From Streptomyces corynorhini (GTDB lineage: Bacteria > Actinomycetota > Actinomycetes > Streptomycetales > Streptomycetaceae): 39,606 nt of DNA. Of the stretch, positions 16,674 to 23,414 are shown piece after piece. Each line of letters starts with the position of its first letter. The stretch's first letter is position 1. The notes beneath the pieces were generated by a model. That model was not told where the DNA came from. It searched no databases and saw only the letters and a program-made list of their open reading frames with translations. A program made the position numbers and the translations under genes. The stretch lies in contig NZ_QQNA01000187.1 in the NCBI RefSeq assembly GCF_003346515.1, forward strand, positions 1 through 39,606. Reading direction: 5' to 3'.

Positions 16674-17391
16674 GAGGGGCTCCGATGGTGAGTACGGGCG
16701 TATGGGCGAGCGTCGAGGACGGTTCCGCGACGGGCATGCCGTCCACAGTCTGTATCCAGGCGTGCAGACGTACCGGGTCCGGCGCGACGCCGTGACACCA
16801 GGTGACGGCGAGCCGTCGTGAGGCCAGGAAAAGGGTTACGGCGGCGGACTCTTCCAGGCAGGCCGTACGGCCGGGGAAGTCCCATCCGGCGTAACGGACG
16901 GCGAGAACGGCGGCGTGGGCCTCGGCGGGGGTAGCCGCGCGACGGCAGGTTGACGCGGCGGCTCGCAGCGTTGTCGTGATGCGCAGCATGGCGGACCCCG
17001 CGCTCCCCACCCGCTTGACCGCGAAGACGGCTGCCAGGGCTCCCGCCGCTTTGACGCGCGACCGGCAGGCTACCGCCGGAGGACGGTCCACACCCGCGGG
17101 ATGCTCCGCGCTGCCCCAACTTGCCGGTGCGGGGCCGCCGCTGATCGGGGCAGGCCAGGATTCGGGTGCGGGGGTGGGAAGCAGTAGTCCGGCGGTGAGG
17201 AGGCATGTTGCCAGCTCGGGTGCCATGAGGGCCAGGCAGCCGGTGCGGGCCGCGTCCCGCCACTGGAGCGCCGCTACGGGCAGCAGGCACTGAACGAGAC
17301 CGCTGCGGTAGTCGATGAGGACCAGTACATGTCCGAAGTCCACGGCGTGGACGTGGCCGGGGGATGTCGCGAAGCGGGGTGTTTCAGGCAT
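16657..17391 (-). CDS. Lasso peptide B protein: leader-binding domain fused to transglutaminase-like protease
   Basis: A 244-residue protein that would bind the precursor's leader and cut it off before cyclisation. Residues 5-50 (FATSPGHVHAVDFGHVLVLI and on) resemble the PqqD-like recognition element (B1). The C-terminal half is the B2 cysteine protease, with catalytic Cys178 in CLEES, His210 in HAWIQ and Asp217 in VDG. A Pro/Gly/Ala linker (residues 72-105) joins them. Many actinobacterial clusters encode the two parts separately, so this is a fused form. The ATG at 17391 overlaps the cyclase stop by 8 bases, and its own stop lies inside the acetyltransferase N-terminal coding sequence, so A, C, B and T form one transcription unit. 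No signal peptide, hence cytoplasmic. Confidence 0.85.
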   Translation of the reverse strand: MPETPRFATSPGHVHAVDFGHVLVLIDYRSGLVQCLLPVAALQWRDAARTGCLALMAPELATCLLTAGLLLPTPAPESWPAPISGGPAPASWGSAEHPAGVDRPPAVACRSRVKAAGALAAVFAVKRVGSAGSAMLRITTTLRAAASTCRRAATPAEAHAAVLAVRYAGWDFPGRTACLEESAAVTLFLASRRLAVTWCHGVAPDPVRLHAWIQTVDGMPVAEPSSTLAHTPVLTIGAPHRHRP

Positions 17392-19228
17392 GCGCGTCCC
17401 GCACCGCTCGGTCGGTCCAGACGGGGCCGGGAGTGTGGTGGTGTGAGTGCAACCACGCCTCGGCGGACAGCGCCTGTTCGATCGTGGCCAAGGGCATCGG
17501 GATGCCCGCGGCGGCCTGGCGGAGGTGGCCCCGTAACCGATTGGGGTCGATGAGTCCGAGACCCGCGAGGTGGCCGTCGGCCAGAGCTGAGACGTCGGCC
17601 AGATTGGTGCGCAGCCCCGCATAGTGGTCGGTGTTGAAACTGCCCTTGGTGGTGCGGGCGGCGACCTTGCCCGGCAGCAGGTGCCTCATCGCACGGGCGA
17701 GGAGCGGCTTGTAGGCGTGTACGCGTGAACGCTGGTCGAGGGAGGTTCGCAGGACCGTGTCCATGACCCGTACGTCGAGGAACGGGTTGTGCAGGTCGAT
17801 GCCGCAGGTGGCGGCGAGTTGGGCGTCGGCGGCCGCGGTGCGGGCGACCTCGCGGATCTCGTCCACGAGAGTGCGCACCGAGGTGTCCAGGCCGAGCAGA
17901 GGATCTTCGGTGTCGACAGCCTCACCGGCCGCGTCGGCCAGAAGCCGCAGAGCTGCTGGTTGGGCCCAAGGGGGCGTCGGCAGAGTGTGGAACCATCCGA
18001 CGCGGTTCTGACGGGCGTCCCGGGCAAGAGCCGGAGCTGCCAGGGAACGGGCCAGACCGGCGAGGGCGTCGCGTCGGCTGGTTCGGGCCGTCATCGCGGC
18101 ATCCAACAGGAGCGGTGCGATCGAGCAGTGACGTAGGCGGGCCCAGCCGAGAGCCTCGCTCATCGTCCGGGACCACCTGCGGTGGCGGATGAGATCGGCA
18201 AGGTGGACGGGCGGCTGGAACAGCACACTGTCACCACCGTCCCCGGTCAGGTGCGTTCTGCTGCCGAGGTGCTGGTGCATCCAGCGTAGTTGAGCGGTGA
18301 GCCGGGCGAGGGTGAGAGTTGAGGGGGCGGGTTCGTCTGTGGCTGGTACGGACGTGATCCCGGTGTACGGCAGATGTTCTGTTGCCAGCGGGAGGAGGTG
18401 GTGGGTGATGCGGTCCTTGTGAGCCTCGGACGCCAGCTTCGCGTAGTGAAGATCCGCACCATTCTCGTCGCCCTCGGGGTGGATCGTGACGGCATTCAGC
18501 TTGTGCTGGTCGGGCAGGGCTGCTGCGGCGAGGACAGTGATCGTGGTCGAATCCAGTCCCCCGGAGAGGTCGCAGGACAGATACGGGTCGGCCTTCACCC
18601 GGAGGGCCACGGCCGTCGTGAGGGCGCTGCGCAGACGGTGATGGGGCGTCCCCGCAACCGGATCCGGGCGCCATGGCGCGGTACACCGCAGGCTGCCTCC
18701 GTCCGGGGGGAGTTCGATCCGGCAGCCCGGGGTCAGTTGCTCCACACCGGTGTAGCAGGTATGTGATCCGACGAGTGTGGGCACCGACGGTGCGAGGACG
18801 AGGCAGGCGAGTCGTTGGGAGTCGACGGAGGCCGAGGTGAGGCCGGCGAGCATCCTGGCTGAGGTGGACCATGCCCAACCGCTCGACCAGGCGGTCACGT
18901 AGAGGGGCAGAGCCGAGGCCGGGTCCGTGTGGCAGATCACGCTGTCACGAGTCTCCTCGACGACTGTGTAGACGCCTGGCCACCGCCAAGTGATATCGGT
19001 GGGTAGCGGAGCATTGGCCAGGCGCCGCAGTTCGGATCCGGTGACACCGCACCAGCCCAGGATCAGGATGCGTCGGTGCCCGCGCTGGTCCGGAAGGAAG
19101 TGAGCCGGGACGCTGCCGAGTCTCCAAGCGGATGATCCGGCTCCGAAGCGCTCGGCTCCCTCAGGGAGAGGGAGAATATTTCTGGTGGTGCTGAAACCGC
19201 CGAAAGCCACTGGCCCTCCGCTCGCCAT
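17384..19228 (-). CDS. Lasso peptide macrolactam cyclase (asparagine synthetase-like, albusnodin type)
   Basis: A 614-residue ATP-dependent cyclase. The N-terminal 190 residues resemble the glutaminase domain of asparagine synthetase B but lack the catalytic N-terminal Cys, as in lasso cyclases. The synthetase domain has the pyrophosphatase loop SGGLDS at 222-227, a second acidic GDGGDSVLF segment and NPFLDVRVMD near the end. It would adenylate the ring carboxylate (core Glu8 or Asp9) and close an isopeptide bond with the Gly1 amine released by the B protein. It is encoded 79 bases after the precursor, beyond a hairpin, and overlaps the B gene. Only a weak AACGG precedes ATG 19228. Third-position GC is visibly lower than in flanking genes, suggesting acquisition with the cluster. 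Confidence 0.88.
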   Translation of the reverse strand: MASGGPVAFGGFSTTRNILPLPEGAERFGAGSSAWRLGSVPAHFLPDQRGHRRILILGWCGVTGSELRRLANAPLPTDITWRWPGVYTVVEETRDSVICHTDPASALPLYVTAWSSGWAWSTSARMLAGLTSASVDSQRLACLVLAPSVPTLVGSHTCYTGVEQLTPGCRIELPPDGGSLRCTAPWRPDPVAGTPHHRLRSALTTAVALRVKADPYLSCDLSGGLDSTTITVLAAAALPDQHKLNAVTIHPEGDENGADLHYAKLASEAHKDRITHHLLPLATEHLPYTGITSVPATDEPAPSTLTLARLTAQLRWMHQHLGSRTHLTGDGGDSVLFQPPVHLADLIRHRRWSRTMSEALGWARLRHCSIAPLLLDAAMTARTSRRDALAGLARSLAAPALARDARQNRVGWFHTLPTPPWAQPAALRLLADAAGEAVDTEDPLLGLDTSVRTLVDEIREVARTAAADAQLAATCGIDLHNPFLDVRVMDTVLRTSLDQRSRVHAYKPLLARAMRHLLPGKVAARTTKGSFNTDHYAGLRTNLADVSALADGHLAGLGLIDPNRLRGHLRQAAAGIPMPLATIEQALSAEAWLHSHHHTPGPVWTDRAVRDAHA

Positions 19229-19250
19229 CCGTTTCGCACAGAGAAGTGAG

Positions 19251-19292
19251 GCGGTGCGGACATGGCAAGTCCAACTCCCATGTCCGCACCGC
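19251..19292 (-). terminator. Attenuator hairpin between lasso precursor and cyclase genes
   Basis: A perfect 15-bp stem (19251-19265 with 19278-19292) encloses a 12-nt loop, and flanking TGAG/CTCA can extend it past a bulge. It lies 15 bases after the precursor stop on the transcribed strand. Partial termination here would give more precursor mRNA than enzyme mRNA, the usual need in RiPP operons. Confidence 0.8.
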
Positions 19293-19307
19293 CCCTCATG
19301 AAGAGGG

Positions 19308-19448
19308 TCAGCTGTTGTAGGCGCGACGCTTGTCCTCGCTCTGGCCGCGGCCCTGGCCCTCGGTCAGCTCGGCGATGTCGCCGAGCGCGACCGGCAACAG
19401 CTCGTCCTCACTGTTGGTTCCGGCGTCGGTGCGAAGCAGATCGTTCAT
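19308..19448 (-). CDS. Lasso peptide precursor, albusnodin-like (46 aa)
   Basis: A 46-codon gene, too short for standard ORF cut-offs, with GAGGAG about six bases before its ATG. Residues 1-30 form an acidic leader (starting MNDLLRTDAG, with ELLPVALGDIAELTE before the core). The penultimate leader residue is Thr29, the usual lasso recognition residue. The predicted core is the last 16 residues, GQGRGQSEDKRRAYNS. Gly1 would be joined to Glu8 (8-residue ring) or Asp9 (9-residue ring), and the KRRAYNS tail would thread the ring. The single Lys10 is the likely target of the GNAT encoded three genes downstream, as in the acetylated lasso peptide albusnodin. The gene heads the A-C-B-T operon. The precursor call rests on length, Thr(-2), Gly1/Glu8 spacing and context; structure and bioactivity are inferred. 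Confidence 0.88.
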   Translation of the reverse strand: MNDLLRTDAGTNSEDELLPVALGDIAELTEGQGRGQSEDKRRAYNS

Positions 19449-19524
19449 GGTGGTCTCCTCTCTTCTCCGGACGTTCTGGGGAGAGTAGAGGAGGTCTTCT
19501 CTGCCAGGACAGAGGATTTCTTGA

Positions 19525-19538
19525 TATTTCTAGAAATA
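19525..19538. promoter_or_regulatory. Perfect 14-bp AT-rich palindrome upstream of the lasso operon
   Basis: TATTTCTAGAAATA is an exact 14-bp inverted repeat in the 116-bp gap between the XRE gene and the lasso precursor, 77 bases before the precursor ATG. The AT-richness is striking in this genome. It could be the operator of the adjacent XRE regulator and lie over the lasso promoter. Binding is inferred from position only. Confidence 0.6.
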
Positions 19539-19564
19539 ATCAGAGCGGATGGAGCACTCCGAAA

Positions 19565-20455
19565 TTACTCGCTATCTTCGGAGACTTGGGAGACCTCTGC
19601 CGAGAGGCCGTCGCTGATCTGTGTGATGAGGGCGCGTGCCGCTCGTCCGTAGGTGGCCACAGCCGCGAGTTGCTCGAAGGCCGTTCCGTACAGTTTCACT
19701 TCCGACGGCTGAGCAAGGTTCAGCTCGGCGGAGTATGTTTCCACCATCACTCGGTCATGATCAAGGATCCAGAAACCGTGCCACGGGGCCACGGTGTATC
19801 GGGTGCTGAACGCGATGATGCCGAGCTTGACGTTCGGCAGCGTCGACAGAGAGACCAGGCGGTCAAGCTGCCCAAGCATGACTTCGGTCGCACAGAGCCG
19901 ATAGCGCAAGGCCGCTTCGGTCAGAACGAAGTGGAAGCGTTTGTCGGGGCGGTAAAGAATTTCATGGCGTTGAGTCCGTACCCGCACCGCTTCGTCCACA
20001 TCGTGGGGCACTTTGAGAGTGGTGGCGCCCTGAGTGAACCGCTCCCGTGCGTACCCCGCTGTTTGAAGCAGGCCAGGGACAACAGTCGGTTCAAATGCCC
20101 GGAAGAACCTTGTCCGCTCGTCCAGATGGGCGATCGTGTTCTGATGAGAGGCGAAGCCCGTCTTCAATTGACGCTGCCACTCGGCATATTGGAGATCCAA
20201 AGTGTGCAGTGACGTCAGCAGGGTTTCGGACTGATCCTCGCTCGCGGTCGACCGGGTCCACTCGCGGATATCTTCGGCCGTCGGTGTCTGCCTGCCGTTC
20301 TCCAGCTTGGAGACCTTGGAAGGTGCCCACGACAACGACTCCGCGAGCTGCCTGCCGGACAGCCCGGCTTGTTGACGCAGCTCACGGAGCCGCTGCCCGA
20401 GGGCGCTGCGCGCTTCGTGAACGGTAGTGATGCCCGATGACCTAACCGATCGCAA
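19565..20455 (-). CDS. XRE-family regulator with DUF5753 domain
   Basis: A 296-residue regulator of the large streptomycete family that includes WhiJ-like proteins. The helix-turn-helix is at about residues 18-62 (LRELRQQAGLSGRQLAESLS, then KVSKLENGR). The rest is the DUF5753 effector domain (FFRAFEPTVVPGLLQTAGYARERF, RYRLCATEVMLGQLDRL, VKLGIIAFSTRY, DRVMVETYSAEL). The start is TTG at 20455 behind a GGACGGGA-type site, overlapping the end of the DUF6879 gene by 14 bases, so the two are coupled. It sits immediately upstream of the lasso operon on the same strand, facing a perfect palindrome, and is the best candidate for its control. Other regulators of this family act with a small partner encoded next door. 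Confidence 0.88.
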   Translation of the reverse strand: MRSVRSSGITTVHEARSALGQRLRELRQQAGLSGRQLAESLSWAPSKVSKLENGRQTPTAEDIREWTRSTASEDQSETLLTSLHTLDLQYAEWQRQLKTGFASHQNTIAHLDERTRFFRAFEPTVVPGLLQTAGYARERFTQGATTLKVPHDVDEAVRVRTQRHEILYRPDKRFHFVLTEAALRYRLCATEVMLGQLDRLVSLSTLPNVKLGIIAFSTRYTVAPWHGFWILDHDRVMVETYSAELNLAQPSEVKLYGTAFEQLAAVATYGRAARALITQISDGLSAEVSQVSEDSE

Positions 20456-20960
20456 ATTCGTCCCGTCCTATGGCGTGGTGCCAGGCCGCGTCACGCCAGT
20501 AGCTGTGCTGCACGACGGTGGTGGGATCCTCGATCAGCTCACCGCCGAGGAAGCGGTCCGCGTCATCGAAATGCATACTGATCAGCAACCTCGAGTCGAA
20601 CAACCAGTAATCGTGGTCCGGCAGGTTCTCCGCACGGGCTCGTTCGCGTTGGAGATAGCGGATATCCTCGCCGGCTTCGTTGGTGAACTGCGCGCACCAC
20701 ACACCGAAACGACTGTATTCGGTGAGGGGCATACTCACCACTCGTACCCGGGAGAAACGGCGACCATTTTCAGTCGCCTCACGGATCATGTACAGCCAGT
20801 CCCGCATCCAGGGCAAGTCGTCCTCTTCGGCTGCGAGGAATCTGGCCAGCGATGCGTTCTCGTACGGCGCGTCGTAGCGGTCGCGGACTTCCAGACGGAA
20901 CGCGGTGTGCTCGAACGTCCGGAAGAGCCGGCTGAATTCGTCGCCAGTGATGAGGCTCAG
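20442..20960 (-). CDS. DUF6879 family protein with apparent CTG start
   Basis: A 172-residue acidic protein of the DUF6879 family, which is commonly encoded beside XRE-DUF5753 regulators. It runs SLITGDEFSRLFRTFEHTAF, LEVRDRYDAPYENASLARFL, WLYMIREATENGRRFSRVRV, LPDHDYWLFDSRLL and VVQHSYWRDAAWHHA; the Trp- and Asp-rich pattern spans the full family length. The first canonical start (TTG at 20816) would delete 48 conserved residues. The full reading frame begins at CTG 20960, which overlaps the previous gene's TGA as CTGA, exactly where ATGA or GTGA is normally found, with GGAGGG a few bases upstream. CTG is therefore taken as the start. It may act as a partner or anti-regulator of the XRE protein; function is not established. 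Confidence 0.8.
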   Translation of the reverse strand: MSLITGDEFSRLFRTFEHTAFRLEVRDRYDAPYENASLARFLAAEEDDLPWMRDWLYMIREATENGRRFSRVRVVSMPLTEYSRFGVWCAQFTNEAGEDIRYLQRERARAENLPDHDYWLFDSRLLISMHFDDADRFLGGELIEDPTTVVQHSYWRDAAWHHAIGRDEFAIG

Positions 20961-21187
20961 TGTTCGCCCTCCTCGTACCGGCGCGCGTAGAGCTTGAGTA
21001 CCTCTTCGGGGATTTCGATGATCGCTTCGCCCTCGGGGACGGGCCCGACGTCGACGAGGGCCTGGCGGTCGGTCACCACCCAGCCCTGGGCGATGAAGGT
21101 CTTGCGATCCGTCCGGTCTGTCGCGAACAGCGTAGGTGACTGTCCCACCTGGGACTCGGGGTCCTTGCCGAGAAAACGTGCGCGCAT
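20957..21187 (-). CDS. Small conserved hypothetical protein of the XRE/DUF6879 module
   Basis: A 76-residue acidic protein starting MRARFLGKDPESQVGQSPTL and ending EEGEH. No membrane segment, signal or catalytic motif is visible; it looks like a small alpha/beta domain (FIAQGWVVTDRQALVDVGPV, EIPEEVLKLY). AAAGGATC before the ATG at 21187 supports the start; a longer reading frame to 21256 has none. It overlaps the DUF6879 gene by four bases, so the order small protein, DUF6879, XRE forms one operon reading towards the lasso genes. Similar small proteins occupy this place beside DUF6879/XRE pairs in other streptomycetes, to my recollection. Function unknown. Confidence 0.75.
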   Translation of the reverse strand: MRARFLGKDPESQVGQSPTLFATDRTDRKTFIAQGWVVTDRQALVDVGPVPEGEAIIEIPEEVLKLYARRYEEGEH

Positions 21188-21543
21188 GCCGATCCTTTCT
21201 CGAAACCTACTGAAAGATTCTCGCTGATTGTCCCGGAGTGGTGAGGGGGAGGTCAAGGGAGCGTCGCGGAGCTCTTCCGACGGGCCGTTTGCCGCTGAAA
21301 TCTCTGACTTCCGAAGGGCGTAAGCCCGGCTCCATCACGGTTACGCCCTCTGGTCGACGGCGAGGTCAACGAGCGTGCAGCCACGCAGCCCCATCACGAG
21401 CTGTGCGGCAAGTAACCGGCGGATTCCCTGTAGGCGACGCCGATCCCTGGACGCGCGATCAGGGCAGGCGGGTGGGTGCGCTCGGCGCTCCAAGTGGTGA
21501 TGTACGGAACGATCTCGGACCGTTGTCGTCCTTCGCGGTTGCG
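21188..21543. other. Gene-poor gap between the regulatory module and an XRE remnant
   Basis: About 356 bp without a convincing gene on either strand. Reading frames through it are low-quality and match no family I recognise. The left end must hold the promoter of the three-gene regulatory operon (an AT-richer stretch near 21195-21235). No transposase, tRNA or att-like repeat was found. It may be decayed sequence attached to the truncated XRE gene that follows. Confidence 0.5.
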
Positions 21544-21891
21544 ATGTCCGGTCGTGTGTTCAATCTCCTTCTCGGCTTGCCCATCAACAGCAACCCGACC
21601 ATGCGTCGGCGACGGCTGGCCCGGTGGCTGCGCGATCTGCGGACGGCCGTCGGTATGACACATGCCGACGCGGCCAAGGTGCTCGGATCGGCCGAGTCCA
21701 AGATCGGTCGCATCGAGAACGCCCGGCCCGGCATTCGGTTGCCGGATCTCCGTGCCCTGATGGATGCGTACCCACAGAGCGTCCCGCTCTGTTCGCAGCG
21801 CCGCCAGGCCGTCACCTGTCGAGCGGGCCGCGGGCGCCGGACGACCTCTGAGCGGGAGATAGCGGCCGGGTATACCCGCTCTGTCCGGTGA
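21544..21891 (+). pseudogene. Truncated XRE regulator, HTH only
   Basis: From ATG 21544 the frame encodes an intact N-terminal helix-turn-helix of the XRE-DUF5753 type (INSNPTMRRRRLARWLRDLR, then GMTHADAAKVLGSAESKIGRIEN and RLPDLRALMDAY). After MDAY near 21770 the sequence turns into unrelated Arg/Ser-rich residues and stops at 21891, and no other frame resumes the family. The DUF5753 half (some 200 residues) is missing, so this is a remnant of a second regulator, opposite in strand to the intact one. The ATG at 21601 is an alternative start. A short DNA-binding peptide could still be made, but no ribosome site stands out. It marks the right edge of the lasso/regulator block. Confidence 0.7.
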
Positions 21892-21938
21892 CCATGCGTG
21901 CCCGTTCCATATTTCTTCGCCTGACTGGCTGAAATTTT

Positions 21939-21964
21939 GTTGATCCATGGTTGGTTGATCAATG
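21939..21964 (+). promoter_or_regulatory. Direct repeat GTTGATCMATG upstream of the M20 gene
   Basis: GTTGATCCATG (21939-21949) and GTTGATCAATG (21954-21964) are 15 bp apart, in an AT-rich stretch 34-59 bases before the chosen amidohydrolase start. Their spacing (about 1.5 helical turns) and position suggest a regulator site over the promoter. Confidence 0.45.
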
Positions 21965-21997
21965 AAGGGGCCTACTCTTCAACAGGTGAGCCAGCTG

Positions 21998-23278
21998 ATG
22001 TCCCGTGAGTCCGAAACCGACCGCTCCAGCGACGAGGCGTCTCCCGTGACGCCCTCCGCCGCACTGCCCGGCGCGCTGCCACCGGAGCTGCGCGCCGAGC
22101 TGATCGCCTTCCGCCGGGACATGCACATGCATCCCGAGCTGGGCAACCAGGAGTTCCGCACCACCGCCGCGCTCAAGAGCCGGCTGGAGCGGGCCGGTCT
22201 CGCGCCGCGGGTCCTCTCCACCGGGACCGGGCTCGTCTGCGACATCGGCATCCCCCGGGCGGCCGGGGCGGGGCAGGGGAGCGCGGACGGCGGCGGGCGG
22301 CCGATGCTGGCGCTGCGCGCCGACATCGACGCGCTGCCCATCCCCGACACCAAGACCGGCGTCCCGTACCGTTCCACCGTGCCCGACCGGGCGCACGCCT
22401 GCGGGCACGACGTCCACACCGCCGCCGTGCTCGGCGCCGGACTGGTCCTGGCCGACCTGGACCGGCGGGGGCTGCTGCCCAACCCCGTACGGCTGATCTT
22501 CCAGCCCGCCGAGGAAGTGCTGCCGGGCGGCGCCGCCGACGCCATCGAGTCCGGCGTGCTGGACGGCGTCGGCTCGATCATCGCCGTCCACTGCGACCCG
22601 CGCGTCGACGCCGGGAGCATCGGACTGCGCCCCGGGCCGATCACCTCCGCCTGCGACCGGCTGGAGATCACCCTCGACGGGCCCGGCGGCCACACCGCCC
22701 GGCCGCATCTGACCACCGACCTGGTCACCGCCGTCGCCAAGGTGGCCACCGAGGTCCCCGCGCTGCTCGCCCGCCGGGTCGACGCCCGCTCCGGGCTGGC
22801 GGTCACCTGGGGCCGTATCGAGGCGGGCCACGCCTGCAACGTCATCCCGCAACACGCCGAGCTGTCCGGCACCGTCCGCTGCCTCGACCTGCCCGCCTGG
22901 CGCGACGCGCCGGACCTGGTGCACGCCGCCATCGACGAGGTCGCCGCGCTGCACGCCGCCAAGACCCAGATCGAGTACGTCCGGGGTGTGCCGCCGGTCG
23001 TCAACGACCCGGTCGTCACCGAGCTGATCCGCGCCGCCCAGACCGCCCGGCGCGGATCGTACGCAATCGAGGACACCGAGCAGAGCCTCGGCGGCGAGGA
23101 CTTCTCCTGGTACCTGGAACAGGTCCCGGGAGCCATGGCCCGGCTGGGCGTGCGCAGGCCCGGCAGCCAGGACCGTTATGACCTGCACCGGGGTGATTTC
23201 GACGTGGACGAGCGGGCGATCGAGGTCGGCGTGGAGCTGTTCACCGCCGCCGCGTTGATCGACGGCAACCGTTTGTAA
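21998..23278 (+). CDS. M20-family amidohydrolase
   Basis: A 426-residue dinuclear metal amidohydrolase that removes acyl or carbamoyl groups from amino acids or related amides. Key segments are FRRDMHMHPELGNQEFRT, LALRADIDALPI, ACGHDVHTA (metal-binding Cys/His), FQPAEE (catalytic Glu pair), GPGGHTARPH in the lid/dimerisation domain, and QSLGGEDFSWYLEQVPG with the last metal ligand. ATG at 21998 (MSRESETD) is preferred, with AGGTGAG upstream; ATG 21962 would start inside the likely promoter repeats. The Ser/Glu/Asp-rich first 30 residues are probably disordered. It is cytoplasmic and stands alone, about 140 bp before the nucleoside lipoprotein gene. Substrate not determinable. Confidence 0.9.
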   Translation: MSRESETDRSSDEASPVTPSAALPGALPPELRAELIAFRRDMHMHPELGNQEFRTTAALKSRLERAGLAPRVLSTGTGLVCDIGIPRAAGAGQGSADGGGRPMLALRADIDALPIPDTKTGVPYRSTVPDRAHACGHDVHTAAVLGAGLVLADLDRRGLLPNPVRLIFQPAEEVLPGGAADAIESGVLDGVGSIIAVHCDPRVDAGSIGLRPGPITSACDRLEITLDGPGGHTARPHLTTDLVTAVAKVATEVPALLARRVDARSGLAVTWGRIEAGHACNVIPQHAELSGTVRCLDLPAWRDAPDLVHAAIDEVAALHAAKTQIEYVRGVPPVVNDPVVTELIRAAQTARRGSYAIEDTEQSLGGEDFSWYLEQVPGAMARLGVRRPGSQDRYDLHRGDFDVDERAIEVGVELFTAAALIDGNRL

Positions 23279-23414
23279 CCGGCCAGGACACCTCGCGTTC
23301 GCGACGATCCGATAACGGCTTCCGTACAGGTCTTTAACTGACATCTACGCGCGTTACGATCGCCGCGAAACCAGCGCCGGAAGAGGCGCTTCGGTCACGC
23401 TGAAGGAGCCTCTC

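Noticed and set aside
16022..17290. 422-codon minus-strand frame across the GNAT and lasso B genes
   Set aside because: Thr/Pro/Arg-rich composition typical of an off-frame; the GNAT and B protein frames carry the conserved motifs.
18374..18766. Plus-strand frame of 130 codons inside the cyclase gene
   Set aside because: Pure antisense of the cyclase, including its ATP-binding loop region; no ribosome site.
21238..21543. Upstream extension of the XRE remnant to 21238
   Set aside because: Sequence before the INSNPTMRRRR segment resembles no family and has stop-free but random composition.
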